Shown: positions 7,108 to 15,780, numbered from the stretch's first letter. The stretch: 64,000 bases of DNA from Brevibacillus reuszeri (GCF_002897295.1 NZ_BEXF01000016.1:62001-126000); one strand, 5' to 3'. Notes: generated from the letters alone by a model not told the origin. Numbers and translations: made by a program.

Positions 7108-8622
7108 ATGAACAAGCAACCTGTACTCGTAAAACTCGATGGGAATCAACTCCGAATCGAAGAGGTAATTTCCATTGCGCGCCGCTCCACCCCAATTGAA
7201 CTCACGTCTGAGGCGATAGAAAAAGTCCGTCAATCTCGGGCCATGGTCGAGAAGATGGTCGATGAACAGCGTGTAGTTTATGGCATTACCACAGGCTTTG
7301 GCAAATTCTCAGATGTCATGATCCAAGGCGAGGACGCAGCTAGGCTACAGGAAAATCTCATCATGAGTCACGCTTGCGGGATGGGAGAGCCTTACCCGAC
7401 AGATGTCGTACGTGCGATGATGGCGCTGAGAATCAATGCTCTTGCCAAAGGCTTCTCTGGCATCCGCGAGGAAACCCTCTTGCATCTGGTGGAAATGTGT
7501 AATCGCGGTGTTCACCCTGTCATCCCGCAGCAAGGCTCGCTGGGTGCTAGTGGGGATCTCGCTCCTCTGGCTCATATGGTGCTAGTAATGCTCGGCAAAG
7601 GACAGGCAACTGTAAACGGCAAGCTTTTGGCTGGAAGCGATGCCCTGCGTGAGGTCGGACTGGCTCCGATTCGTCTCCAAGCAAAGGAAGGTCTTGCTCT
7701 CATCAACGGAACCCAAGCGATGACTGCTCAATTGTGCCTTGCCCTGTTTGACTCGCGGGTCGCTCTGGAAAGCGCGGAAGTAATCGCGTCGATGACGATA
7801 GAGGCTCTGCGCGGAATCCCAAAAGCTTTTGACCCTCAGCTCCATCTTGTTCGCCCTCATCCTGGTCAACAGGAGTCCGCTAAACGCTTGCTTCAACATC
7901 TGGCGGGCAGCGAGCGCACGACTGCACAAGGCGAATTGCGCGTCCAAGATCCATACAGCCTGCGATGCATTCCGCAAGTTCACGGTGCTACACGCGATAC
8001 GCTCGAGTACGTCTGGACGACGGTTACACGCGAATGCAACAGCGTTACCGATAACCCAGTGCTGTTCACAGAAACAGGTGATATTATTTCAGGTGGGAAT
8101 TTTCACGGTCAACCAATGGCCTTTGCTGCGGACTTTTTAGCAATTGCCGTAGCTGAGCTAGCCAATATTTCCGAGCGGCGCACAGAGCGACTCGTCAACC
8201 CGCAGCTTAGCGGACTCCCAGGATTTTTGACAGAAAACGGCGGACTTCACTCCGGTTTTATGATTACACAATATGTAGCCGCTTCCATTGTTTCTGAGAA
8301 TAAAGTGCTGTGCCACCCTGCATCTGTCGACTCGATCCCGTCCTCGGCTAATCAGGAGGATCACGTCAGTATGGGTACTACCTCCGCGCGCAAGCTACGG
8401 ACTGTCGTTGCCAATACCATCAAGGTACTTGCGATCGAGTATTTGGCCGCAGCACAAGCGATCGACTTTGGGACTGGAGAATTGGGTGTGGGAACAGGAT
8501 ACGCTTATCAAAAGCTTCGTTCGGTCATTTCTCGCTTGCAGGAAGACCGCGAAATGCATCCCGATCTCACAAAAGCGGAGGAGCTCATCCAGCAAGGTGC
8601 TGTTGCCTTTATAGTGGAATAA
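7108..8622 (+). CDS. hutH: histidine ammonia-lyase HutH
   Basis: Deaminates L-histidine to trans-urocanate, the first step of histidine catabolism, in the cytoplasm. The Ala-Ser-Gly triad that cyclises to the MIO electrophile is at residues 147-149 (GSLGASGD), and Tyr58 lies in VVYGITTGFG. The length (504) is normal. AAGGAGG is 11 bases before the ATG. No hutU, hutI, hutG or hutP adjoins, so the rest of the pathway must be elsewhere. Expression appears controlled by the promoter and leader terminator just upstream. Confidence 0.95.
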   Translation: MNKQPVLVKLDGNQLRIEEVISIARRSTPIELTSEAIEKVRQSRAMVEKMVDEQRVVYGITTGFGKFSDVMIQGEDAARLQENLIMSHACGMGEPYPTDVVRAMMALRINALAKGFSGIREETLLHLVEMCNRGVHPVIPQQGSLGASGDLAPLAHMVLVMLGKGQATVNGKLLAGSDALREVGLAPIRLQAKEGLALINGTQAMTAQLCLALFDSRVALESAEVIASMTIEALRGIPKAFDPQLHLVRPHPGQQESAKRLLQHLAGSERTTAQGELRVQDPYSLRCIPQVHGATRDTLEYVWTTVTRECNSVTDNPVLFTETGDIISGGNFHGQPMAFAADFLAIAVAELANISERRTERLVNPQLSGLPGFLTENGGLHSGFMITQYVAASIVSENKVLCHPASVDSIPSSANQEDHVSMGTTSARKLRTVVANTIKVLAIEYLAAAQAIDFGTGELGVGTGYAYQKLRSVISRLQEDREMHPDLTKAEELIQQGAVAFIVE

Positions 8623-8723
8623 GAAATAAAAAAACGGGACCGACCGTTCACACAAATGACAGCCGTTCTCTGGTAAAATAAATGTAGGAATAAAAAGCGC
8701 AACATCATTTGGAGGGCTGCCAA

Positions 8724-9149
8724 TTGAAACAGTCGCATCCAGTAGAACAACCTGATCATATTTTACTTTTTGACGGGGTCTGTCATTTGTGCCACGGTGC
8801 CGTTCAGTTTATATTAAAGCGAGATCCAAAGGGACATATTCATTTTGCCTCGCTGCAATCGGAAAAAGGGCAAGAGCTGCTCCGTTCTTTTGACTACCCG
8901 GAAAGCGAAATGTCCTCGGTCGTATTCATCTCCAACGGACGACTTTTCAGTAAATCAGACGCGGTTTTACGCGTAGGGAAGAAGCTTACGGGTGGATGGC
9001 CGATCCTCTCGACAGTAGCACAGCTTTTTCCTCGCTCACTTCGCAATGTCGTTTATGACTGGGTGGCGCGAAATCGTTATCGCTGGATGGGCAAAGCCGA
9101 GCAATGCATGCTGCCCACTCCGCAGATCAAATCCCGTTTTTTAGAATAA
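8724..9149 (+). CDS. DCC family thiol-disulfide oxidoreductase (YuxK-like, DUF393)
   Basis: Small predicted redox protein of the DCC family, named for the conserved N-terminal DxxCxxC. Here this is DGVCHLC at residues 17-23, preceded by a beta strand (HILLF). Later VVFISNGRLFSKSDAVLRV matches the family's middle region. TTG at 8724 is the likely start, with GGAGG 8 bases upstream; the TTG at 8709 overlaps that site. 141 residues. The substrate is unknown. It shares a bidirectional terminator with the convergent aldo/keto reductase gene. Confidence 0.85.
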   Translation: MKQSHPVEQPDHILLFDGVCHLCHGAVQFILKRDPKGHIHFASLQSEKGQELLRSFDYPESEMSSVVFISNGRLFSKSDAVLRVGKKLTGGWPILSTVAQLFPRSLRNVVYDWVARNRYRWMGKAEQCMLPTPQIKSRFLE

Positions 9150-9154
9150 AGCAG

Positions 9155-9194
9155 AAAAAAGGAGAAGCCGTGACATCTGGCTCCTCCTTTTTCA
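9155..9194. terminator. bidirectional terminator
   Basis: AAAAAGGAGAAGCC / GGCTCCTCCTTTTT stem between the convergent DCC and aldo/keto reductase genes, with A- and T-runs on both sides. Confidence 0.85.
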
Positions 9195-9200
9195 TGCTTA

Positions 9201-10118
9201 TTAGCGAACGGCTTGTGGATGATCTTCCGTAACATAGTCAGCTGCTTTGGCATTTGCCTCCACCTGTGCAGGGCTTTTACTGCCCGGGATCACAGTCGTC
9301 ACAGCAGGATGCTTTAAGCACCATGCTAAAGCCCATTGCGCCATATCCATGCCAGCAGGAACTTCCTGTTGCTTGATTTCTTCCACTTGGGAAAGCAAAT
9401 GGCGAACATGCTCCTGGTCGTGGCGATGACGAACATCATTTCCAGCAAAAACGGTTCCTGGCTTATACTTTCCGCTCAAGTAGCCACTAGCCAGCGGCAC
9501 ACGAGCCAATACGCCCAAATCCTGCTCTTGGCAGGAAGCAAACACATCTTGTTCTGGCTTTCTGTCCAAACGGTTGTAAACAATCTGTATCGTCTGAGCA
9601 TTGATTTTGGATGCCGAAGCTGTCTGATTCATATTGTCATTTTTAGCGATAGACAAACCGAGATGTCTGATTTTCCCTGCACTGATCTGCTTGTCTAGCA
9701 TCGTCCACAGCTCGTCATTGTCAAACGCCTCGTCTGGCCCAGAATGGAATTGATAAAGATCAATATAGTCCGTTTGCAGTGCTTTGAGCGATTGATCTAA
9801 TTGCTGGAGAACAGACTGTGCCGAGTAGTCATTTGTCCTGGTAAACCGCTCATGAAAATGATGGCCAAATTTTGTAGCCACAATCCAATCCTCACGTCGA
9901 TCCTTTTTCAAATACTCACCAATCAGCTTTTCTGACAAATGGTCGCCATAGCATTCAGCGGTATCGATAAGGTTGATTCCCAATTCTTTTGCTTTATCCA
10001 GGATTTGATCAACCTCTGCTTGGGCAAAGTCCATCCCCCACTCGCCGCCAAATTGCCAAGTGCCTACTCCAATAACCGAAACCTTCAGATCGGTTTTGCC
10101 TAATCTCCGGTATTTCAT
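9201..10118 (-). CDS. aldo/keto reductase
   Basis: NADPH-dependent TIM-barrel oxidoreductase acting on an unknown carbonyl. The catalytic tetrad is visible: Asp52 (NLIDTA), Tyr57 (ECYGDHLSE), Lys83 (VATKFG) and His in LYQFHSG near 119. Near the C-terminus, TTVIPGSKSPAQVEANAKA is the usual cofactor-phosphate-binding stretch. ATG at 10118 is chosen because GGAGG lies 7 bases upstream, while the ATG at 10124 directly follows it. It has 305 residues and belongs to the YajO/Tas-like branch. It lies 73 bases downstream of the thioesterase gene, with a hairpin in the gap. Confidence 0.88.
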   Translation of the reverse strand: MKYRRLGKTDLKVSVIGVGTWQFGGEWGMDFAQAEVDQILDKAKELGINLIDTAECYGDHLSEKLIGEYLKKDRREDWIVATKFGHHFHERFTRTNDYSAQSVLQQLDQSLKALQTDYIDLYQFHSGPDEAFDNDELWTMLDKQISAGKIRHLGLSIAKNDNMNQTASASKINAQTIQIVYNRLDRKPEQDVFASCQEQDLGVLARVPLASGYLSGKYKPGTVFAGNDVRHRHDQEHVRHLLSQVEEIKQQEVPAGMDMAQWALAWCLKHPAVTTVIPGSKSPAQVEANAKAADYVTEDHPQAVR

Positions 10119-10151
10119 TCCCATTCCTCCCAGGTTTGAAAATGTAGAGCG

Positions 10152-10175
10152 CCCTGAGCGAACTGTCGCTCAGGG
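10152..10175. other. perfect intergenic hairpin
   Basis: CCCTGAGCGA / TCGCTCAGGG with a 4-base loop between the thioesterase stop and the aldo/keto reductase start. There is no T-run on the minus strand, so it may be an mRNA-stabilising or processing hairpin rather than a full terminator. Confidence 0.55.
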
Positions 10176-10191
10176 TGAATCCATACCAAAA

Positions 10192-10701
10192 TTAAATGGT
10201 TTTCTCAACAGATAATGTGCTGATAAAAGCTTGTGTATTGCTTTTACGCTCCTTGCGCATTTTTTTGCGCTCATCTGCCGAAGCCATGAGGTTTTTCTCT
10301 TCTTCTGTTTCAGGAACGACTGCTGGCACTTCAGTCGGATTCCCATCTTCATCGAGTGCTACGAATGTGAGGAACGAGGTCGCCGTGAGCACACGCTCTC
10401 CTGACTGCAAATTCTCGGAAATCACCTTCACAAAAATCTCCATAGAGGTTCTGCCAGTCGAGGAGACGAATGCTTCCAGACAAATGGAGTGGCCCATTTT
10501 TACAGGAGCGAGAAAATCTATAGAATCTATGGAAGCCGTTACGACAGGACGTCTGGAGTGACGCATCGCAGCAATTGCAGCGACCTCATCTACATATGCC
10601 ATCATCGTTCCACCAAAAATCGTCCCATGATAATTCGTGTCCGATGGTTGTACCAAGGATGCTTGGATTGTACGAGATTCTTGAGTTGTCTTGACGTTCA
10701 T
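10192..10701 (-). CDS. acyl-CoA thioesterase, hotdog fold (YkhA/YciA-like)
   Basis: Hydrolyses acyl-CoA to free acid and CoA in the cytoplasm. The hotdog signature is clear: PSDTNYHGTIFGGTMMAYVDEVAAIAA (residues about 19-45, containing the usual N/H-x-G-T-x-F-G-G), followed by RPVVTASIDSIDFLAPVKMG. A charged tail (EEEKNLMASADERKKMRKERK) is typical of this Bacillus group. 169 residues; ATG 10701 has AAGGAG 8 bases upstream. Substrate chain length is unknown. Confidence 0.88.
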   Translation of the reverse strand: MNVKTTQESRTIQASLVQPSDTNYHGTIFGGTMMAYVDEVAAIAAMRHSRRPVVTASIDSIDFLAPVKMGHSICLEAFVSSTGRTSMEIFVKVISENLQSGERVLTATSFLTFVALDEDGNPTEVPAVVPETEEEKNLMASADERKKMRKERKSNTQAFISTLSVEKTI

Positions 10702-10769
10702 TTATGTTGCTCCTTTGCAAATCTACTTCAAGCCAAACCCATCATAACACATGACTAGGACGGTTCCAA

Positions 10770-11543
10770 TCATACTTGCACACTTAGCTGGTTGTAGCGA
10801 TTTGCCAGAATTTTTTCAACTTCCTCCGCTTCTTCTTGCAGCAAAAAGCGTAGTAATGGGAGATTCCATTCGTATGCTGGACGGTAGCCATCTACAGCAA
10901 ACACTTCGTCGCTTACATGAACCGCAAGTCGTCTACGCTCCTGGCTCGCACAATAAAATTGCTCCAAATAATCCGTCCCCCACCGAGAAAAGGAGGAGGT
11001 CTCCTCGGTGACAGCAGTCAATAAAATGTGCTCTCCTGTATCAATCAGATCGATGGGGTACAGCTGGCAGCTAAACGGCTTGAGTGTATGCACATCTAGG
11101 CCTCGTTCTTCCGTATACGCATGGATCGCGCACCCGTAGCGTCCATTGTTTTCTTGATAAAACAAGCAGTTGCCGTGCCGCATCCGAATCGTGCCAGCAA
11201 GCTCCCGCTCATCCCAAACGCCGTCCTTCAGCAAGCTTTTTTTCACTTGCTCATCCGTAAGTCGCTTCGAAATCTCAGGAATTTCCCTTTCGATGATCGG
11301 GATCTGCCACTTCTCTACCGAATAAGGTTGTCCACCTTCGCAGCAGGTTTCCCGGTGGACACTCCGACAATTCCAACAATCCAGATGAAACAAAGATAAT
11401 AGGGCTGTGGTGTCGATCAAGTACTGTCCTTTTTGGACCATCTTGTCTTTGTTTTTCTTGATATATTTTTCGCAATGGTACGCTTCCCTCTCTGTCATCG
11501 GATCAGGAGTACCGACATACCGAAAAGCATGCTTCGTTCTCAT
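10770..11543 (-). CDS. DUF3109 family cysteine-rich protein
   Basis: Function unknown. 257 residues with a cysteine pattern suggesting a metal or Fe-S site: CWNC at 56-59, CC at 67-68, then single cysteines in GNCLFY, GCAIH and FSCQLYPID. This resembles the DUF3109 family and the CxxCxxCC metal-chelating proteins of the YkgJ type. The start codon ATG at 11543 overlaps the stop of the upstream acidic-protein gene (ATGA), so the two are translationally coupled. Assignment is from recalled family features. Confidence 0.72.
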   Translation of the reverse strand: MRTKHAFRYVGTPDPMTEREAYHCEKYIKKNKDKMVQKGQYLIDTTALLSLFHLDCWNCRSVHRETCCEGGQPYSVEKWQIPIIEREIPEISKRLTDEQVKKSLLKDGVWDERELAGTIRMRHGNCLFYQENNGRYGCAIHAYTEERGLDVHTLKPFSCQLYPIDLIDTGEHILLTAVTEETSSFSRWGTDYLEQFYCASQERRRLAVHVSDEVFAVDGYRPAYEWNLPLLRFLLQEEAEEVEKILANRYNQLSVQV

Positions 11544-11863
11544 TTTTCCAAAACAATCTCCGCTTCTGTGCCAAAAATTTGGAGACGTCCCTCAGCATAA
11601 GTAGCCAGGTCTACTTCTTCTCCCGGAATTTCCATCAAAATTTCGACTGGCTCATTTTCTTCATCGGTAAAAAGCAGCAACAGGTCTTTTTCCTCGAATT
11701 CATTTGTAGTCAGCTTCACACCTACCAGCTGTGCCTTAAATACACTTACCTCTTCGTCATCCTCACTGTCGGTGTCCCATTGAGTGAACGTAATCGTTGC
11801 CAGCTGCTTTTCAAATTCACTTGTCAAAATGCCCAGTAGCTTCTCGTGTTGTTGAATCTCCAT
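11540..11863 (-). CDS. small acidic protein of unknown function, coupled to DUF3109
   Basis: 107 residues, strongly acidic (DTDSEDDEEVSVFKAQLVGV, FTDEENEPVEILMEIPGEEV), no cysteines and no signal peptide. I do not recognise a family; composition recalls small acidic DUF1292-like proteins. ATG 11863 follows CGGAGGGG. The last four bases overlap the DUF3109 start, suggesting the pair works together in the cytoplasm, but no activity can be named. Confidence 0.65.
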   Translation of the reverse strand: MEIQQHEKLLGILTSEFEKQLATITFTQWDTDSEDDEEVSVFKAQLVGVKLTTNEFEEKDLLLLFTDEENEPVEILMEIPGEEVDLATYAEGRLQIFGTEAEIVLEK

Positions 11864-11929
11864 TTTAGTACCCCTCCGAAAATTTGTTCTTAGTGCCCAT
11901 CATATCAAACAATCGGCTTTAAGCAAAAG

Positions 11930-11956
11930 AAATACCGCCTCAAAATGAAGCGGCTA
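11930..11956 (-). terminator. terminator of the pterin dehydratase-like gene
   Basis: On the minus strand GCCGCTTC / GAGGCGGT form a stem, with TATTTCTTTT following. Confidence 0.65.
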
Positions 11957-11967
11957 CTTACAGTTGC

Positions 11968-12252
11968 TTAGCTTACTTTGCTGATCGTCTGAGCGAGTGC
12001 AAAATCTTTCCCAGTCAAGCCTTTTGCTTCTCGGGTAGCCAGTGTAAAGGTAACAATCCCACCATTGAGATGTATCTCTACATGCTGGCTGTCTGGCTCA
12101 AGCAGCTCTGCTACCCGATTGACAAAGCTGATTGCAGCAGCAAAGTCTCGACAGTGGTAGGTACGGGATAAAGCCATCCTGTCCTCAACCAGCTTCCATC
12201 CTGGCACCTTGCTTAAATACAGTTTGACCTGCTCCAAAGACAATCTGCTCAT
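11968..12252 (-). CDS. pterin-4a-carbinolamine dehydratase-like protein, degenerate active site
   Basis: 94 residues matching the PCD/DCoH fold over the whole length: WKLVEDRMALSRTYHCRDFAAAISFVNRVAELLE, then VTFTLATREAKGLTGKDFALAQTI. The family normally recycles 4a-hydroxytetrahydrobiopterin using three histidines in HHP and STHE motifs. Here the aligned residues read QHV and ATRE, so at least two of the three are replaced. Activity is therefore doubtful; a structural or regulatory role is possible. ATG 12252 follows AAGGGGG. No aromatic amino acid hydroxylase is nearby. Confidence 0.8.
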   Translation of the reverse strand: MSRLSLEQVKLYLSKVPGWKLVEDRMALSRTYHCRDFAAAISFVNRVAELLEPDSQHVEIHLNGGIVTFTLATREAKGLTGKDFALAQTISKVS

Positions 12253-12340
12253 ATAAGGCGCCCCCTTTTGTCCGATAATCGGTTGTTACACCATCATATT
12301 CACCAGACGCAAAGGTTAGTCATTGCTTATCCGCTTTATC

Positions 12341-13078
12341 CTACTGCTTTATTGCATAGAAAATCATGCGTGGTGACTCGTTTGCCACATATTCTTCAAA
12401 TTGATAATTCCCAAATACTTGAATTTGACCAAAGCCTGATTGCTCAAGCATCGAAATCATTTGCTCTACCTCAAATAGTCGAACTTGTTCGTGATATTCA
12501 CGCGGCTCACTGTTTGCTCCCTCATGAATCTCAATTCGCTTTTTTACAAACCCATTTTCAATCCAACGTTTTTCTTTAATCAGCATCTCGCCAACTTCCT
12601 TGGTCGATTCGGCAACCAAATTCGCAGTTACATAAGCTGGATTCAAATAATCGATAATCACTTCGCCTTGCGTTTTCAACGCCTGAGACATATTACGGAT
12701 GACCGTAGCATTTTCCTCATCGGACGAGAAATAGCCAAAGCTGGTGAATAAATTGACGACGATATCAAATTCGCCTTTATAAGGAATATTGCGCATGTCA
12801 CAGCGGGCAAAGCTTAGCTGTGGAAATGTGTTCTGTTCCTCAGCTAGTTGCAAAAGGACAGGGGACAAATCCACCCCAACCACATCGTACCCCCGGCGAG
12901 CCAGCGCACGCGAATGACGCCCGCTCCCACAGCAAAGATCGAGTACCCGTCCTGTGCTTTTGATCGGCAATCGTTCCAGCAAATTGGCGATCTCTCCATC
13001 GGCTGCCGAGTCATCCCGGTGCCGGTACACAAGCACGTAATCTTCGCGAAAGCTGCGTTCAAACCATTCTTCTGCCAT
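12341..13078 (-). CDS. class I SAM-dependent methyltransferase
   Basis: 245 residues. Motif I is GRVLDLCCGSGRHSRALARR (about residues 43-62), the acidic end of beta 2 is VVGVDLSP, and FARCDM and FDIVVNLFTSFGYF form motifs II-III. It should transfer a methyl group from S-adenosylmethionine to a small molecule; the substrate is not evident. ATG 13078 follows AAAGGAG. A TATAAT-like box (about 13114-13119 on the minus strand) could drive it alone. Its promoter faces the divergent VOC-tetR unit. Confidence 0.87.
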   Translation of the reverse strand: MAEEWFERSFREDYVLVYRHRDDSAADGEIANLLERLPIKSTGRVLDLCCGSGRHSRALARRGYDVVGVDLSPVLLQLAEEQNTFPQLSFARCDMRNIPYKGEFDIVVNLFTSFGYFSSDEENATVIRNMSQALKTQGEVIIDYLNPAYVTANLVAESTKEVGEMLIKEKRWIENGFVKKRIEIHEGANSEPREYHEQVRLFEVEQMISMLEQSGFGQIQVFGNYQFEEYVANESPRMIFYAIKQ

Positions 13079-13214
13079 GTCTGAGCTCCTTTATCGTTCC
13101 AAGATATTCTTATTATACCACAGTGGGGTTTATCCGCAGGCGTTTTCCGATAGCCAAAGTGCAGAAAGGACCAAGCATTCCTTGAAAATGTCCCTTGCTT
13201 TCATTCGTATTTTA

Positions 13215-13243
13215 TTTACATACGTACAGTATGTATGTTAAAT
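13215..13243 (+). promoter_or_regulatory. VOC-tetR promoter with embedded palindromic operator
   Basis: -35 TTTACA (13215-13220), 17-base spacer, -10 TTAAAT (13238-13243). A near-perfect palindrome ACATACGTACAGTATGTATGT (13218-13238) fills the spacer and is the expected type of TetR operator. This suggests autorepression of the two-gene unit. Confidence 0.65.
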
Positions 13244-13279
13244 TAAACGTATCTTCCCATTATAAGGAGTGGATTACGA

Positions 13280-13717
13280 ATGAAAGTGAACAGTTTTTAC
13301 CCAGTCATTCTATCGGAACAGGTTGCTGCAAGTTCTGCCTTTTACATCAAGCATTTTGGCTTTGATCCTGTCTTTGAAGCAGATTGGTATGTGAGCTTGA
13401 AAAACAATCAAAGTATCCCTCCTTTTGAGCTGGCCGTTCTGGATTCCACACACACTACGATTCCTGCTGGCTTCCGTCAAAATACGCATGGTCTTATTTT
13501 GAACTTTGAAGTGGATGACGTAGACGCCGAATACGAAAGGCTAATCAAAAAAGCAGGTCTCCCCCTTCATCTGGATATCAGGGACGAGGCATTTGGACAA
13601 CGTCATTTTATTACCTCTGATCCAAACGGCGTATTGATTGATATCATTACAGTGATTCCACCATCTGAGGTTTTTAGCAGCCAATATATCGCAAACGAAA
13701 GCAACCCTCTGACCTAG
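13280..13717 (+). CDS. VOC superfamily (glyoxalase/bleomycin resistance) protein
   Basis: 145 residues with two beta-alpha-beta-beta-beta modules: FYPVILSEQVAASSAFYIKHFGFDPVFEADWYVSL and later GLILNFEVDDVDAEYERL, FGQRHFITSDPNGVLIDIITVI. Members bind a metal and act as lyases, dioxygenases or drug-binding proteins; the role here is unknown. ATAAGGAG precedes ATG 13280. The downstream tetR gene and the promoter-embedded palindrome suggest it is induced by the ligand of that regulator, so a detoxification role is plausible inference. Confidence 0.85.
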   Translation: MKVNSFYPVILSEQVAASSAFYIKHFGFDPVFEADWYVSLKNNQSIPPFELAVLDSTHTTIPAGFRQNTHGLILNFEVDDVDAEYERLIKKAGLPLHLDIRDEAFGQRHFITSDPNGVLIDIITVIPPSEVFSSQYIANESNPLT

Positions 13718-13752
13718 GCAAGCTTTGACGCAAAGACAGGAGCATGTCCCCT

Positions 13753-14343
13753 ATGAAAACATCGAAAGCAGAACAAGCAAAGCTGACCATAACCAAGCTG
13801 ACAGAGGTTGCGAGACACTATTTTTCCACATACGGCTATGCTGAAGCCTCTATGGAGGAAATGGTGAAAACAGCGGGACTTACTCGCGGCGCCCTTTACC
13901 ATCATTTTGGCAATAAAGAAGGCTTGTTTATGGCTGTGCTTGCCGCTGTTCAAAAAGAAATTGGCGAACGCGTTGAATCCGAAGCGGCAAAAAGCGAAGA
14001 TCCTTGGGAGCAGCTGCTTTTCGGCTGTATCGCTTTTGTGACCGCTGCAGTAGAAGAGCGGAACAGACGAATCCTCTTGATCGATGGTCCCTCTGTAGTC
14101 GGTTGGGACGCGTGGCGCAAAATGGATGAGGAGCATTCCATGCGCCTTTTACGGGAGCAGCTTCAGGATATGGAGCAACAAGGGTATCTCAAGCCGGTTT
14201 CCATCAACGCTTTGACCCACTTGCTGTCCGGTGCGATGAACGAAGGTGTGCTCTGGGTGGCGCAAATGTCAGATCAGGAGCAGGCTCTTGCCGACATCCA
14301 AGCAGCTCTCTCGCTTTTCTTAGATGGCTATCGGGCACAATAG
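13753..14343 (+). CDS. TetR family transcriptional regulator
   Basis: 196 residues. The N-terminal helix-turn-helix reads ATLxx-type: ARHYFSTYGYAEASMEEMVKTAGLTRGALYHHFGNKEGLF (about residues 20-60), the canonical TetR signature. The C-terminal half is the ligand and dimer domain. ATG 13753 has AGGAG 10 bases upstream; ATG 13744 is nearly on top of it and is less likely. Co-transcribed with the VOC gene 35 bases upstream. The likely target is the palindrome at 13218-13238. Confidence 0.88.
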   Translation: MKTSKAEQAKLTITKLTEVARHYFSTYGYAEASMEEMVKTAGLTRGALYHHFGNKEGLFMAVLAAVQKEIGERVESEAAKSEDPWEQLLFGCIAFVTAAVEERNRRILLIDGPSVVGWDAWRKMDEEHSMRLLREQLQDMEQQGYLKPVSINALTHLLSGAMNEGVLWVAQMSDQEQALADIQAALSLFLDGYRAQ

Positions 14344-14358
14344 AGACATAAAGACAAA

Positions 14359-14406
14359 ACACCCCCTGCTTCGTAGGATACGTAAACAGGGGGTGTACCA
14401 TTTTTT
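14359..14406. terminator. bidirectional terminator between tetR and dck
   Basis: ACACCCCCTG (14359-14368) pairs with CAGGGGGTGT (14387-14396), followed by ACCATTTTTT. It serves the convergent tetR and deoxynucleoside kinase genes. Confidence 0.85.
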
Positions 14407-14410
14407 CGTA

Positions 14411-15097
14411 TTACAGCCTTGTAGCTCGTCCAATGCGAATTTTTTCTCCTACGCGAGCAATAATATTCTCTACGGATGCGGGGTCATCCACGACATCGTA
14501 TTCATTAATATTCACTCGCAAAATAGGACAAGCATGGAATGAACGAATCCAATCTTCATAACGCCCATACAAGTCTTTCCAGTAATCAATAGGGGTTTGT
14601 TGCTCCATCGGGCGTCCCCGCTCTTTTACGCGGTCAATAATATCATCAAAGCTACCTTCCAAATAAATCAAAATATCAGGATGCGGGAAGTATGGTGTCA
14701 TCACCATCGCTTCGAATAATTCTGTATAAGTGCGATAATCTTCTTCTGTCATATTGCCTTGCTCATACAGCATACGAGCAAAAATGCCAGTATCCTCATA
14801 AATGGAGCGGTCCTGAACAAACCCTCCGCCATACTCAAACATTCTTTTCTGTTCCTTAAAGCGTTCAGCCAAAAAGAAAATTTGCAAATGAAAGCCCCAA
14901 CGCGACAAATCGTTATAATACCGACCCAAATAAGGATTATTATCGACTTTTTCTACGGAGACACGAAAACCCAGCTGCTCCGCCAAAGCATGTGTAAAGG
15001 TGGACTTCCCCACCCCAACTGTTCCTCCGATGGTAATAACCGCATTGCTCGGTATTCCGTATTTATCACGGATTTGGCTGCTTTGAAACCTAGACAT
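14411..15097 (-). CDS. dck: deoxynucleoside kinase Dck (deoxyadenosine/deoxycytidine kinase)
   Basis: Phosphorylates deoxyadenosine and deoxycytidine in nucleotide salvage. 228 residues with P-loop GGTVGVGKST (24-33), the base-sensor region DNNPYLGRYYNDLSRWGFHLQIFFL, DRSIYED and the lid sequence RVKERGRPMEQQ. It is paired with a second deoxynucleoside kinase gene 50 bases upstream, as dck and dgk are in Bacillus subtilis. The N-terminus is slightly longer than usual (MSRFQSSQIRDKYGIPSNA). Assignment to dck rather than dgk is by similarity of the DRSIYED and ERGRP blocks. Confidence 0.88.
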   Translation of the reverse strand: MSRFQSSQIRDKYGIPSNAVITIGGTVGVGKSTFTHALAEQLGFRVSVEKVDNNPYLGRYYNDLSRWGFHLQIFFLAERFKEQKRMFEYGGGFVQDRSIYEDTGIFARMLYEQGNMTEEDYRTYTELFEAMVMTPYFPHPDILIYLEGSFDDIIDRVKERGRPMEQQTPIDYWKDLYGRYEDWIRSFHACPILRVNINEYDVVDDPASVENIIARVGEKIRIGRATRL

Positions 15098-15147
15098 GTA
15101 CGCAACTCCTTATTCACAATACTTGCAAATAAACAAAAACGGATCTT

Positions 15148-15780
15148 TTACCCCAACAACGCACGAATCTTTGGCTCGATGCGATCCAGGACATAACGCA
15201 AATCCTCTGGCCGATGAACGAAATCCAGATCATCGCAATCAAATTTAATCACAGGTACTTCCGGATGATGCTTTTCAAACGCTTCCATGAATTCGTCGTA
15301 ATCGGCAATCAGATTCTCCATATAAGAAACATCCATGGTCCGCTCCATTTCCCGATCCCGCATGCCAATACGCTTCATGACTGTATCGAGTGAAGCCGTC
15401 AAATAAATCACCAGATGCGCCTGTGGTAGATCCTCTGTCAAGATATCATAGATTTTCAAGTACTTGGGCAAGTTTTCTCCCGTCAATGTCCTTTTAGAAA
15501 AAATAGTATTTTTAAAAATATTGTAATCAGAAACAACAGAGATGCCTTGGTTTAAGTAGTTGGTGTGGATGTCTTGCAATTGCTTGTAACGATTGCACAG
15601 AAAAAACATCTCAAGCTGAAAGCTCCATTCCGCAATGTTTTCGTAAAACTTCCCTAAAAATGGATTTTCATAGACGATTTCTTCCAGCAGCTGCAAGTCA
15701 AATGCACGACTTAGTTCCCGTGACAAAGATGTTTTGCCGATGCCGATGGGTCCTTCTACAGTTATTAATATGGACTTCAT
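15148..15780 (-). CDS. dgk: deoxynucleoside kinase Dgk (deoxyguanosine kinase)
   Basis: Salvage kinase for deoxyguanosine. From ATG 15780 it has 210 residues: MKSILITVEGPIGIGKT (P-loop 10-17), ENPFLGKFYENIAEWSFQLEMFFLCNRYKQL, DYNIFKNTIFSKRTL and RIGMRDREME. These match the dgk subgroup of Bacillus closely. The ORF is open upstream to 15855, but those residues are not part of the fold. The Shine-Dalgarno (AAAGG) lies about 13 bases before the ATG. Operon partner of dck. Confidence 0.87.
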   Translation of the reverse strand: MKSILITVEGPIGIGKTSLSRELSRAFDLQLLEEIVYENPFLGKFYENIAEWSFQLEMFFLCNRYKQLQDIHTNYLNQGISVVSDYNIFKNTIFSKRTLTGENLPKYLKIYDILTEDLPQAHLVIYLTASLDTVMKRIGMRDREMERTMDVSYMENLIADYDEFMEAFEKHHPEVPVIKFDCDDLDFVHRPEDLRYVLDRIEPKIRALLG

